A program made the position numbers and the translations under genes. A stretch of 64,000 bases of DNA, taken from the NCBI GenBank assembly GCA_945868845.1, contig CAMBMS010000003.1:186001-250000 (forward strand), in the 5' to 3' direction. The notes beneath the pieces are model-generated. The model made no database searches. It saw only the letters and a list, made by a program, of their open reading frames with translations, and was not told where the DNA came from. Source of the DNA: Asaia bogorensis. Lineage in GTDB: Bacteria > Pseudomonadota > Alphaproteobacteria > Acetobacterales > Acetobacteraceae. Of this stretch, positions 1-10,066 are shown one piece after another. Every line of letters starts with the position of its first letter. Position 1 is the first letter of the stretch.

Positions 1-1
1 C

Positions 2-121
2 GCGCAAAGACTCGCCGCTTTCAAGGTTCCCCGGAAAATCATCTTTCTGGCGGAGATCCCGAAAGGTGCGACTGGCAAGCTGATGCGCATCGGCTTGGCC
101 GATAAACTGGGCCTGAGTTAA
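2..121 (+). CDS. Acyl-CoA synthetase / AMP-dependent ligase, C-terminal end (partial)
   Basis: Only the last 39 codons are inside the window; the gene enters from the left edge and stops with TAA at 119-121. The peptide contains [11 protein letters not shown] followed by [11 protein letters not shown], which is the C-terminal motif of the ANL superfamily of adenylating enzymes. The lysine in PKGATGK is the catalytic residue for adenylate formation. The family activates a carboxylic acid with ATP and CoA. The substrate cannot be told from the tail. It lies next to a Liv-type importer encoded on the other strand, so a link between uptake and activation of a carboxylate is possible but is inference. 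Confidence 0.8.
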   Translation, partial: AQRLAAFKVPRKIIFLAEIPKGATGKLMRIGLADKLGLS

Positions 122-361
122 CGAGTATCGCCATCCTCGATCGCGCGTGACAATCACTGGGACCTGTTCGACCGACAGCCCGCGTTTGACCGGGGACAGT
201 CGTGGATGCCGGCATGACAGGGAGGCACCGGTCGGAGAGTCGATCGCTCCCCCGACTGGCATCAGAGAACTGCGCGGTCTCATCCCGACCGTCGTCGGGA
301 GGGGTCCCGGATCGTCGATCAACATGACGGCAAGGCCGGTAGCCTCAGGGATCGGCTGGGG

Positions 362-1093
362 TCAAATCGTTAGATATTGTTTCACGATATCCTGGTTGGC
401 GCGCAGATCGGCGGGCGTGCCGGTATAGCGGACCTCCCCTTTTTCCAAGATATAGACCCGATCCGCCAGGGACAGGACGAACTCCAGGTTCTGCTCGGCC
501 AGCACGATCGACAGCCCGATGGACTTCAGCTGCGCCACCTTGTCGCGCAACTGCTCGACGATCAACGGCGCTAGCCCTTCCGAGGGCTCATCCAGCAACA
601 GCAATTCCGGATTGCCCATTAGGGTGCGCGCGATGGTCAGCATCTGCTGCTGCCCGCCCGACAGCACGCCGCCGCGACGGTCGCGAATGCCTTCCAGGTC
701 GGGGAACAAGGCGAACACCTCGGGCTCGCTCCAACCCTGCCTTCCAGCTCGGGCGGGTCGGCGGGCGATGTCCAGATTCTCCCACACCGACAGCTCCGGA
801 AAGATCCGCCGCTCCTCTGGCACGAAACCGATGCCAAGTTGGCAGATCCGGTAAGGCGGCAGGCGCGCGATATCCTGTCCTTTCCACCTGACCTTGCCCT
901 GGCGAGGCGGGGTCAACCCCATGATAGACCGTATGGTAGTCGTCTTGCCGACACCGTTGCGCCCGATCAGCGCCACGCACTCCCCGGGATCGACCCGAAG
1001 GGAAATACCAAACAGCACCTGGCTGAGGCCATAGGCGGTATGGATCGATTCCACGGTCAAAGCCGCTTGGGTATTGGCATCAACCATGGGCAT
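362..1093 (-). CDS. livF: Branched-chain amino acid-type ABC transporter ATP-binding protein LivF
   Basis: This is the second ATPase of a Liv/HAAT importer, 243 aa when started at the ATG at 1093; an in-frame ATG lies six bases further in. The Walker A motif GRNGVGKT is near residues 44-51, the signature LSGGQQQ near 144-150, and Walker B is LLLLDEPSEGL. The SEGLAP wording is typical of LivF rather than LivG. It overlaps the end of livG by 14 bases, so the two are translated together. It is the last gene of a livKHMGF set read on the minus strand. The transported substrate is not defined by sequence; family members carry branched-chain amino acids, amides, urea or aromatic acids. Confidence 0.93.
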   Translation of the reverse strand: MPMVDANTQAALTVESIHTAYGLSQVLFGISLRVDPGECVALIGRNGVGKTTTIRSIMGLTPPRQGKVRWKGQDIARLPPYRICQLGIGFVPEERRIFPELSVWENLDIARRPARAGRQGWSEPEVFALFPDLEGIRDRRGGVLSGGQQQMLTIARTLMGNPELLLLDEPSEGLAPLIVEQLRDKVAQLKSIGLSIVLAEQNLEFVLSLADRVYILEKGEVRYTGTPADLRANQDIVKQYLTI

Positions 1094-1832
1094 GCTCCCC
1101 GAGATAGACCCGCTTGACCTCAGGGTCGTTCCGGACTTCATCGGGCGTGCCCGAGGCGATGATCTCTCCGTGATGCAGCACGGAAATGCGTTCGGCGATG
1201 CCGAAGACGACCGACATGTCATGCTCGGTGAACAGCAGGGTCAGGCCACGCGCGCGGACGATGTCGCGCACCAGGGCTATCGCCTCGGCGGTTTCCTGCG
1301 GCGACATGCCCGCGGTGGGCTCATCCAGCAGCAGAAGCCGCGGTTGGGAGGCGAGTGCGATCGCCAGTTCCAACTGCTTCTGCTTGCCGTAGCTGAGCTC
1401 GCCGCCGATTTCAGGCGCCTCGCCCACCAGCCCGACCAGGCGCAGCAGATCGGCGGTTTCGTCGCGGTGCAAAGATCGGCCCGACCGGAACAAGTTCCAA
1501 TGCTGGCCGGCATGGGCGATCAGGGCGACCTGCACGTTCTCGAACACCGTCAGGCGTGGATAGATGTTGATGCGCTGAAACGACCGAGCGATGCCCATGC
1601 GCACGATCTTCTCAGGGGCCAGGCCGACCAGGCTCTTGCCCTCGAACATGACGGTGCCCTGGTCGGGACGCAGATGGCCGGTGATCAGGTTGAAGAACGT
1701 CGTCTTGCCGGCGCCGTTCGGACCGATCACGGCATGGGTTTCCCCCGCGTTCAGGTCCAGATGGATATCTCGGGTGGCGACGAATCCAGCGAAGGATTTC
1801 CATAGGCCTTTGATGATCAGCATCTGGGTCAT
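1080..1832 (-). CDS. livG: Branched-chain amino acid-type ABC transporter ATP-binding protein LivG
   Basis: This is the first ATPase of the Liv-type importer, 250 aa from the ATG at 1832. That start overlaps the livM stop as ATGA, which supports it over longer readings. Walker A GPNGAGKT is near residues 37-44. SYGKQKQLELA replaces the classical LSGGQ signature and is usual for LivG. Walker B is LLLLDEPTAGM and the H-loop lies in FTEHDM. It should form a heterodimer with LivF on the cytoplasmic side of the LivHM permease. Confidence 0.93.
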   Translation of the reverse strand: MTQMLIIKGLWKSFAGFVATRDIHLDLNAGETHAVIGPNGAGKTTFFNLITGHLRPDQGTVMFEGKSLVGLAPEKIVRMGIARSFQRINIYPRLTVFENVQVALIAHAGQHWNLFRSGRSLHRDETADLLRLVGLVGEAPEIGGELSYGKQKQLELAIALASQPRLLLLDEPTAGMSPQETAEAIALVRDIVRARGLTLLFTEHDMSVVFGIAERISVLHHGEIIASGTPDEVRNDPEVKRVYLGEHAHG

Positions 1833-2773
1833 GTGTGCGACCCCTTGGCCCGCGACCCGGTGCCGCCGACCCGTTTCGCCAGCCCGACCAGCCCGTCCGG
1901 CAGCACCAGCACCACCACCAGCAGGATCAGCCCCAGCACGGTGGGCCAATAGGGCGTGTACTGGTTGGTGACGACCTGCAGTAGATACAGCACCGCCGCC
2001 CCGATCAGCGGCCCGACGAAGGAGTAGATGCCGCCTAGCAGAACCATGATCATGACCTGGGCGGATTCAGTCCAGAACGCGTTCTCGATATACATACCGC
2101 GATTGTACATCCCGAACAAAGCCCCCGCGAGGCTGGCGAAGGTGCCTGCAACGGTGAACGAGGCCCAGCGCATCTTGCTGGTGTCGACGCCGATGAAGCC
2201 GGCGCGGACCGCGTTCTCCCTGATCGCCACCAGGGTCAGGCCGAAGGCGGAATGGCAGATCATCCACAGCAATCCGACGCCCAGCGCGACCATGACCAGG
2301 GTAAAGTAGTAGTAATTGACGTGCCCCTCCAGCAAAGCGGGCACCAGGACGCCGGTAAAGCCGTCATCGCCGCCGGTCACGTCCTTCCATTTGAAGGCGA
2401 TACCCCAGACCAGCATGGCGAAGGCCAGGGTCAGCATGGCGAAATAGATCTGCGTCAGGCGAACACAGAAATAGCCTATCGCCGCTGCGACCAGCCCGGA
2501 GATCGCAACCGCGGCTGGCAACGCCAGCACCAGCGGCCAGTGATAGGTCGTCAGCAGCACGGCGCAGGCATAGCCGCCGATGGCGAAATAGGCGGCATGT
2601 CCGAAGGAGACATTGCCGGTGTAGCCGATCAGCACGTTCAGACTGAGCGCGAACAGGCAGTAGATCAGGACCTGGGTGGCCAGATCGACGGAATAGCGGC
2701 TGCCGGCCAACGGCAGCAGCGCCAGGGCTAGCAGCACGACGATGGCGGCGATGCCGAGATTGCGGTTGGGCAT
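1829..2773 (-). CDS. livM: Branched-chain amino acid-type ABC transporter permease LivM
   Basis: A 314-aa, very hydrophobic inner-membrane protein with about eight to ten predicted membrane segments. It carries the LivM-type stretch LSLNVLIGYTGNVSFGHAA near residues 43-61. A soluble loop with KWKDVTGGDDGFTG is also typical of LivM. It pairs with LivH to form the translocation pore. It starts one base after the livH stop and overlaps livG by four bases, so livHMGF are translationally coupled. Confidence 0.93.
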   Translation of the reverse strand: MPNRNLGIAAIVVLLALALLPLAGSRYSVDLATQVLIYCLFALSLNVLIGYTGNVSFGHAAYFAIGGYACAVLLTTYHWPLVLALPAAVAISGLVAAAIGYFCVRLTQIYFAMLTLAFAMLVWGIAFKWKDVTGGDDGFTGVLVPALLEGHVNYYYFTLVMVALGVGLLWMICHSAFGLTLVAIRENAVRAGFIGVDTSKMRWASFTVAGTFASLAGALFGMYNRGMYIENAFWTESAQVMIMVLLGGIYSFVGPLIGAAVLYLLQVVTNQYTPYWPTVLGLILLVVVLVLPDGLVGLAKRVGGTGSRAKGSHT

Positions 2774-2774
2774 G

Positions 2775-3653
2775 TCAGCGACTCAGTTCAGGGCGGCCGA
2801 GAAGGCCCCAGGGTCGGATCAGCAGCACGGCGAGCATGAGCAGATAGGGCAGTACGTCCTGCCAGTTGGGTACGAAGATGGTGCCGAACTGCACGACGAA
2901 GCCGAAGGCCAGGGCACCCAGGAAGCTGCCCCACATGTTCCCGAGGCCGCCGATGATCACGATGATGAAGCACTCGTTGATGATGGTCGCGTCCATGCCT
3001 GGCGCCAGCGCGATGCGCGGGGCAGCGAGCGCGCCTCCGACGCCGGCCAGGGCGGACCCGATGGTGAAGACCATCGCATAGACGGCCGGGACGTTGACGC
3101 CGAGGGCGGACAGCATCTCCCGGTCCTGGGTGGCGGCGCGGACGATGCGGCCCCAGCGGGTGCGGTCGACGGCCAGCCACATCGCCACGGCCAGCAACGG
3201 TCCGACGATGCACAGGAACACCAAATATTGCGGCACAATGGTCGGGCCTAGCCGCACAGCACCACGCAGGGCGGGCGGGTAGCCCACGGAATATTGGTCG
3301 GTGCCCCAGATCATCTTCGCGGCATCGCTCATGAGCAGCACGATGGCGAAGGTGAACAGGAGCTGCATCAGATGCTCCTTGTCATAGAGCCGCCGCAGCA
3401 GGAACCGCTCGATGACCAATGCGATCACCGCCAGGCCGGCGCCGGAGGCGAGCACGCCGATCCAGAAGGGCGCCCCCCAGGTCTTGGTCACGGTGAAAAT
3501 GATATAGGCGCCGAACATGTAGAACATGCCGTGCGCGAAGTTGATCACGCGCAGTACGCCGAAGATCAGGTTCAGGCCAGAGGCGATGACGAACATGTTC
3601 ATGGCCAGAGCCAGGGCATAGAACAGGTTCGTTAGGAAGACTGTAAGGGTCAT
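2775..3653 (-). CDS. livH: Branched-chain amino acid-type ABC transporter permease LivH
   Basis: A 292-aa polytopic permease. The N-terminal region has SGLNLIFGVLRVINFAHG near residues 25-42, the hallmark of LivH, and the C-terminal half has GGLGNMWGSFLGA. It is the first gene of the permease/ATPase block. The substrate-binding gene lies about 290 bases upstream on the same strand, separated by a large inverted repeat. That spacing is common where the binding protein is made in excess of the membrane parts. Confidence 0.93.
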   Translation of the reverse strand: MTLTVFLTNLFYALALAMNMFVIASGLNLIFGVLRVINFAHGMFYMFGAYIIFTVTKTWGAPFWIGVLASGAGLAVIALVIERFLLRRLYDKEHLMQLLFTFAIVLLMSDAAKMIWGTDQYSVGYPPALRGAVRLGPTIVPQYLVFLCIVGPLLAVAMWLAVDRTRWGRIVRAATQDREMLSALGVNVPAVYAMVFTIGSALAGVGGALAAPRIALAPGMDATIINECFIIVIIGGLGNMWGSFLGALAFGFVVQFGTIFVPNWQDVLPYLLMLAVLLIRPWGLLGRPELSR

Positions 3654-3792
3654 ACATACGCCGTGAGGTCAGGGGAATGCGGGGTTCCGCAAAGGAATTC
3701 AGGCAGATCGAGCGGCAAGCAGGGACGTTTGCCGAGACGTTGACCGACACGCTGTCGCCTTCCCATCGTTGTTCTTATCGTCGTGGGATCCC

Positions 3793-3880
3793 CTCACCGT
3801 CACTGCCGGACTTGATCCGGCAACCCGCGCTTCAACAGCTGGGGGTGGGTTGCCGGGTCGAGCCCGGCAATGACGGTGAG
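3793..3880. repeat. Imperfect 34-base inverted repeat (REP-like hairpin) between the binding-protein gene and livH
   Basis: The arms at 3793-3826 and 3847-3880 are reverse complements apart from about four mismatches and are separated by 20 bases. They contain the common alphaproteobacterial palindrome core TTGCCGGGTC / GACCCGGCAA. As RNA this would make a very stable hairpin between the substrate-binding gene and livHMGF. It could stabilise the upstream mRNA end or reduce read-through into the permease genes; that role is inference. No other copy was seen in the window. Confidence 0.75.
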
Positions 3881-3942
3881 AGTGCGACGGTGATGGGACG
3901 CGATCGATCAATGGTTCGGGCCGTTATTACGACGCGTGGGCG

Positions 3943-5109
3943 TTACGACTTGGGCTGGATGAACTCGATCGGTTCCATGACCCGGTAGTCCTTGCCTGGC
4001 TTCTTCACCATTGGTCCCCAGAACTGTCCGGTGTTGGCCTGGTGGGTCTTGGGATCGATCGTCAGCGGTCCGACCGGGGTCGGGATGGTCAAGCCCTCCA
4101 AGGCGGTGGCGATCTTGTCGCTGTCGAGGGATTTGGCCTTCTCGATCGCGGCGGCGGCGAACATCACGCCGGTGTAGCCCAACAGCGACCATTGCGGGGT
4201 TTCGGTGGTGCCGAGCTTCTTGGCGAGGGCGGCCTGGTAGGCGCGGTGGGAGTCGTCGACCGCGTGATACCAAAGCTCATAGGTGTTGGACACGACGTTG
4301 TCCGGATACTCGCCCTTGAGTTCGCCAGCGAGTTCGTGCGCCGCGATCTCGCCGCCGGAGATCCATTTGATCTTGTCGAAGAAACCCAGCGGGGAGGCCT
4401 GCTTCACCCAGGACACAAAATGCGGTCCCCAGAGGCCAGAGATCACACCGTCGCAGCCCGACGCCATCACTTGCGGGATAAAGGCGTTGAAGTCGGTGGC
4501 GCCGAGCTTGGGCTTCAGGGTCAGCACGATCTTGGCATTGGGTGCGTTCGCGGGCAGCGCCTTCACGATGCCGGCTTCGAGGTCGTGGCCGTAGGCGTAG
4601 TCGAGTTGCAGGTGGCAGAGATTCTTTAGGCCGTATTTGCCGACCAGCTTCGCCATTGTCTCACCTTCGAGATCGGTATTCGAGGCGGTGCGGAAGATAT
4701 AGGGGTGCAGCTTGGTGGTGGTGATCTGGATCGATTTCGGGATGGTCGAGATATAGACCATCTTCTCCTGCCGGGAGACCTCCGACATGCCCAGGCCGAC
4801 CGCGGAACTCAGGCCGCCCACGACGATGTTCACCTTGTCCTTGGTGATCAGCTCTTTCATCGTCGCCGATGCCGCGGACGGGTTCATCTTGTCGTCGCGC
4901 TCAATCGATTCGACCTTGCGGCCCATGATGCCGCCGCGCTTGTTGAGTTCCTCGATGGCAAGCTGGTGGCCCGCCATCGCGGGCACGCCATAGAGCGCCC
5001 CACCGCCGGTCAACGGATACATGGCGCCGATACGCACCGGCTCCTGCGCGATGGCCGCGCCGGCGATCGTTATGCCGGCGGCGAGCAAGGTCAGATATCG
5101 TTTCATCAA
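3943..5109 (-). CDS. Periplasmic substrate-binding protein of the Liv/HAAT ABC importer
   Basis: A 388-aa protein with a clear Sec signal peptide: MMKR, a hydrophobic stretch and an AIA-Q cleavage site near residue 21. The mature part starts PVRIGAMYPLTGGGALYG, the usual opening of Peripla_BP_6 ligand-binding proteins (type I periplasmic fold). It captures the substrate in the periplasm and delivers it to LivHM. It is transcribed towards livHMGF and is presumably the first gene of that operon. A plain amino-acid substrate is not assured; the adjacent ligase and gluconolactonase-like genes suggest an organic acid or aromatic amide is equally possible. Confidence 0.9.
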   Translation of the reverse strand: MMKRYLTLLAAGITIAGAAIAQEPVRIGAMYPLTGGGALYGVPAMAGHQLAIEELNKRGGIMGRKVESIERDDKMNPSAASATMKELITKDKVNIVVGGLSSAVGLGMSEVSRQEKMVYISTIPKSIQITTTKLHPYIFRTASNTDLEGETMAKLVGKYGLKNLCHLQLDYAYGHDLEAGIVKALPANAPNAKIVLTLKPKLGATDFNAFIPQVMASGCDGVISGLWGPHFVSWVKQASPLGFFDKIKWISGGEIAAHELAGELKGEYPDNVVSNTYELWYHAVDDSHRAYQAALAKKLGTTETPQWSLLGYTGVMFAAAAIEKAKSLDSDKIATALEGLTIPTPVGPLTIDPKTHQANTGQFWGPMVKKPGKDYRVMEPIEFIQPKS

Positions 5110-5136
5110 GCACTCCCTACTTTTCTGGTTTCAGGC

Positions 5137-6018
5137 TTACAGGCGGCCCGGTTTCCGCATCCGGATGCGATACAGCGATGTGGTGGCGGTGACATACAGG
5201 CTTTGCAGGTTCTCGTCGCCCCAGCAAAAATTCGCCACACCCTCGGGCAGGCCGATGACGCCGAGGCAGGTTGCGTCGGGGGCGAAGACGTGAATCCCTC
5301 CCGGTCCGCAGCTATACAGGTTGCCGGCGGCGTCGATCTTCATGCCGTCGGGGGCGCCTTCGCCGGGTCCGGTGGTCTCGGCCCAGACGGCGCCGCCGGT
5401 CAGGGTGCCGTCCGGGCGCACGTCAAACACCCGGATATGGCCGCGCGATGTGTCGTTGATGAACAGGCGGCTCTCATCCGGCGAGAAGCACAGGCCGTTC
5501 GGCTGGTCAAAATCGTCGGCGAGCAGTGCCAGCTTGCCATCGGTCCCGATCCGGTAGGCGCCGCGGAACGCCAGTTCGGTGTCGCGCTTCAGGCCGAAGC
5601 CCTCCATCCGGCCATAGGTCGGGTCGGTGAAATAGATCGCTCCATCGGAGCGGACGACGATGTCGTTGGGGCTGTTCAGCTCCTTGCCCAGCCAATGGCC
5701 GGCCAGGACAGTCGAGCTGCCGTCCGGCTCGGCTCGGGTCACGCGGCTGGTGGCGTGCTCACATACTAGCAGCCGGCCCTGGTGGTCATAGGCCAACCCG
5801 TTGGATTTGTGGCAGGGCTGACGAAAGGTAGAGATGCCGTCCGCCTCGCTCCACCGCCGCAGATGGTCGCCGGGCATGTCGCTGAACAGCAGGAAGCGTC
5901 CCGGTGCGTGCCAGAGCGGTCCTTCGGTGAAGATAAAGCCGGTGGCGAGACGCTCCCCGGGCGCGTCGTCTGCCACGATCGCGGACAGCCTCGCATCGCG
6001 CATTGCAAGGGTAATCAC
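5137..6018 (-). CDS. SMP-30/gluconolactonase/LRE-family hydrolase
   Basis: A 293-aa six-bladed beta-propeller lactonase-type protein without a signal peptide. The metal-binding positions of the family can be followed: Glu32 in FTEGPLW, Asn118 in NSPNDIVV and Asp189 in FINDTSRG. Family members hydrolyse sugar lactones or other lactones using one divalent metal. The start at 6018 (MITLAM) could also be the internal ATG five codons later. It lies 27 bases upstream of the Liv binding-protein gene on the same strand and may share its transcript. That hints at lactone or sugar-acid metabolism, though the substrate is unknown. Confidence 0.85.
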   Translation of the reverse strand: MITLAMRDARLSAIVADDAPGERLATGFIFTEGPLWHAPGRFLLFSDMPGDHLRRWSEADGISTFRQPCHKSNGLAYDHQGRLLVCEHATSRVTRAEPDGSSTVLAGHWLGKELNSPNDIVVRSDGAIYFTDPTYGRMEGFGLKRDTELAFRGAYRIGTDGKLALLADDFDQPNGLCFSPDESRLFINDTSRGHIRVFDVRPDGTLTGGAVWAETTGPGEGAPDGMKIDAAGNLYSCGPGGIHVFAPDATCLGVIGLPEGVANFCWGDENLQSLYVTATTSLYRIRMRKPGRL

Positions 6019-6160
6019 AGAGCCTCCCGCAATCGTCTATTGGCCTGCAATGTGCCGGGCGGTCCGGTTCGGCGCAAGAGAGCGTTTGTGCGGGTGTTGT
6101 CGGGCGCGCCCACAGTTCGTGCGTTGGCGTCTGCGTGCCGGTCGCACCGTTCGTGATACG

Positions 6161-6490
6161 CTAAAAAAGACGATCCTTGGGGTCGTATTGGACGATAATC
6201 TCGTCCGGACTAGCGAGGTTGAGCATCGCCCGCGCTCTTTCGTCCAGCATGTCGCGCTCGATCCGGGCGCCCCGCAGGGCGCCAACTCGGCGTTCCCATA
6301 ATGCCCGGTCCGCGTCCACCTGGGTCAGCTCAGTTTGTTTGACCGCCAGCACGTCACGCCGCTGGACAGCCATCAGGGTACCGCGGTCGCCCTGGACCGC
6401 GTTCCAGACAAAATAGGCGGCTACGCCCAAGAAAATACAGGGCAGCACCGCGGCACGGAGTTGGCGTTTGGCTTCGCGTAGAAAAGACAA
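6161..6490 (-). CDS. ftsB: Septum formation initiator FtsB/DivIC
   Basis: A 109-aa single-pass membrane protein. One membrane segment lies near residues 14-30 (VLPCIFLGVAAYFVWNAVQG). A heptad-like coiled coil follows, ending with RARAMLNLASPDEIIV, matching the ARxxLxLxxPDE pattern of FtsB. It links FtsL and FtsQ in the division complex. It lies just beyond eno on the same strand, the usual alphaproteobacterial neighbour. The pyruvate dehydrogenase genes that often follow are not here. Confidence 0.88.
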   Translation of the reverse strand: MSFLREAKRQLRAAVLPCIFLGVAAYFVWNAVQGDRGTLMAVQRRDVLAVKQTELTQVDADRALWERRVGALRGARIERDMLDERARAMLNLASPDEIIVQYDPKDRLF

Positions 6491-6551
6491 AGTAATATCC
6501 TGCTATTTTAGAAAATCATTTTACTCGATTCTCCAGCCAAAGGGAATCGTT

Positions 6552-6827
6552 ATGCCTAAATTTCGTCGTAAAACTTACTCCCTGCCGCCACACTCGGGGT
6601 GTTTCAACGCCGCATGGGCGATCCACGACCCCGCCCACGGGGATGGGCTTGGCACGCATTGGCGTCGTCAACACCACTACCGCCATCATCATCACTGGCG
6701 CCAGCATGGGCATCACGACTGGTATCGCTGGCGGCAACTATACGGATAATACTTCAACAGCTAAACCTACAGCCTGCCGCCGCGTGTTTATTACGCGCCG
6801 ACACCCGTCTACCCTCTCCTCTGGTAG
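6552..6827 (+). pseudogene. Decayed small His/Tyr/Pro-rich protein gene with two in-frame stops
   Basis: From the ATG at 6552 the frame reads MPKFRRKTYSLPPHSG and then a strongly His/Trp/Arg-rich run (HHYRHHHHWRQHGHHDWYRW). It hits TAA at 6747-6749 and again at 6762-6764. The same frame continues with TYSLPPRVYYAPTPVYPLLW and a TAG at 6825-6827. A His-rich segment followed by PPxYYAPxPVY is the layout of small surface or exported proteins common in alphaproteobacteria. The frame is therefore best read as one gene broken by two nonsense mutations. The original function is unknown. A sequencing error is unlikely to create two separate stops. Confidence 0.55.
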
Positions 6828-6832
6828 ACGGC

Positions 6833-8704
<1,872 letters not shown>

Positions 8705-8713
8705 TGTGGATAA
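8705..8713 (-). promoter_or_regulatory. DnaA box-like sequence
   Basis: TGTGGATAA is the exact complement of the strong DnaA box TTATCCACA. It lies in an A+T-rich stretch ten bases before parS. A second copy is at 10082-10090 and a third at 38570-38578. Single boxes do not make an origin, so this is called only as a possible DnaA site. Confidence 0.4.
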
Positions 8714-8723
8714 GCTTGTGAGT

Positions 8724-8739
8724 TGTTTCACGTGAAACA
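8724..8739. promoter_or_regulatory. parS: parS centromere site (ParB binding)
   Basis: TGTTTCACGTGAAACA is a perfect 16-base palindrome identical to the universal chromosomal parS consensus bound by ParB. It nucleates ParB spreading and, with ParA and SMC, directs origin segregation. It is the only copy in the window. It overlaps a possible TTG start so that the site itself would be translated as MFHVKH. parA and parB are not in the window. Its presence suggests this part of the chromosome lies near the replication origin, since parS sites cluster there. Confidence 0.9.
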
Positions 8740-8770
8740 TGGCCGTGACGGAAAAGAATTCGCTGGAGCG

Positions 8771-10066
8771 GTGGGCTCGGTGCGGGTAGCGCTGATAGGC
8801 GCGGGTGGGGATGGGCTGGGTACCTGGCCAGATGGGCGCGCGGTGTATGTCGCGTTCACTCTGCCGGGGGAACTGGTCGAAGTGCGGGCGGTCGGGAAGC
8901 GGGGCGAGGAGCTCGCCGGGGAGGCAGTGGCGATCGTGGAGGCAAGCCCCGATCGGGTGGCGCCCGTATGCCGGCATTTTGGCAGCTGCGGCGGGTGCTC
9001 GGTGCAGCATTGGGACGGGCAGAAATATCGGGAATGGAAGGCGGGGTTGCTGGGTGCGGCGTTGCGGCGGGCGGGGTTCGGGGAGGTGGCGCTGGCGTCG
9101 TTTGTCGCGGCCGAGGCAGGGGCCCGGCGGCGGGCAGACCTGGCGATCCGGCGCGTGGGGGGAAGCATCGTGTTGGGGCTACATCGCGCGCAATCGGCGG
9201 AGGTGATCGGGCTGGTGGAATGTCCGGTGCTGCATCCTGACCTCGCGAGGCTGCTGGGGCCGTTGCGGACGTGCTTGGCTCGGCTGGAAGGGCTGCGGCG
9301 GGTGGGCTCGGCGGTGGTGAACCTGCTGGACTCAGGGGCGGATTTTCTCTTGTACACGGATGCGGCGTTGACGGCGGCCGATCGGACAATATTGGCGGAT
9401 TTCGCACGGGCGCAGGCAATGCCGCGCATATCGTGGGCACCAGCTGCAGGGGCGCGGAACGATCATGACGGGGCGGAGCCGGTAGCGGCGCTGCGTCCGG
9501 CGCGCACCCGTCTCTCTGACGCGGAGGTGGTGGCGCCTCCTGGCGCCTTCCTGCAAGCTTCGGCGGCGGGGGAGGCGGCAATCGTCGCCGCGGTGCTGGC
9601 GGGATTGCCCGAGCGGCTGCCGGCGCGGGCACAGGTGGCGGAGCTGTATGCGGGCTGCGGCAGCCTGACTTTTGCGCTGGCTCGGCAGGTGCGCGTGGCG
9701 GCGTTCGAGGGGGATGCGCCGGCGGTGGCGGCCCTGCGCACGGCGGCGGGCCAAGCGGGGCTAGGCGGGAGGATCACCATCACGCAGCAAGACCTGGCGC
9801 GACGGCCCGTGCTGGCAGAGGAATTTGCGCGATTCGCCGCCATCGTCCTGGATCCGCCCTTTGCCGGCGCGGCCGCCCAGATAGCGCAGATTGCGGCCTC
9901 GGCCGTGCGGCGCGTCATCTACGTCAGCTGTAACCCCGCCACCCTGGCGCGCGATGCGGCCGTGCTGCGTGCCGCCGGCTTCATGGTCCTGGCCGCAACG
10001 CCGATCGACCTGTTCCTCTGGTCCGCGCGGCTGGAAAGCGTCGTCGTCTTTGCCCGTGGAAAATAA
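8771..10066 (+). CDS. RlmD/TrmA-family 23S rRNA (uracil-5-)-methyltransferase
   Basis: A SAM-dependent RNA m5U methyltransferase with an iron-sulfur cluster. The N-terminal part resembles a TRAM domain (ALIGAGGDGLG). CRHFGSCGGC gives the C-x5-C-x2-C cluster ligands, with the fourth cysteine probably in VECPVLH. The Rossmann domain has LYAGCGSLTFAL. The catalytic nucleophile is the cysteine of YVSCNPATLARD. The GTG at 8771 follows GGAG at a good distance and is chosen as start (431 aa). A TTG at 8723 would add 16 codons and place parS inside the gene. RlmD versus RlmC or TrmA cannot be settled by reading alone. Confidence 0.85.
   Translation: MGSVRVALIGAGGDGLGTWPDGRAVYVAFTLPGELVEVRAVGKRGEELAGEAVAIVEASPDRVAPVCRHFGSCGGCSVQHWDGQKYREWKAGLLGAALRRAGFGEVALASFVAAEAGARRRADLAIRRVGGSIVLGLHRAQSAEVIGLVECPVLHPDLARLLGPLRTCLARLEGLRRVGSAVVNLLDSGADFLLYTDAALTAADRTILADFARAQAMPRISWAPAAGARNDHDGAEPVAALRPARTRLSDAEVVAPPGAFLQASAAGEAAIVAAVLAGLPERLPARAQVAELYAGCGSLTFALARQVRVAAFEGDAPAVAALRTAAGQAGLGGRITITQQDLARRPVLAEEFARFAAIVLDPPFAGAAAQIAQIAASAVRRVIYVSCNPATLARDAAVLRAAGFMVLAATPIDLFLWSARLESVVVFARGK

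Noticed and set aside
35-36. Long open frames antisense to real genes throughout the window (for example opposite the Liv binding protein, pstC and hisD)
   Set aside because: They are high-GC shadow frames with Arg/Gly/His-rich nonsense translations. In each case the opposite strand carries a clearly recognisable protein.
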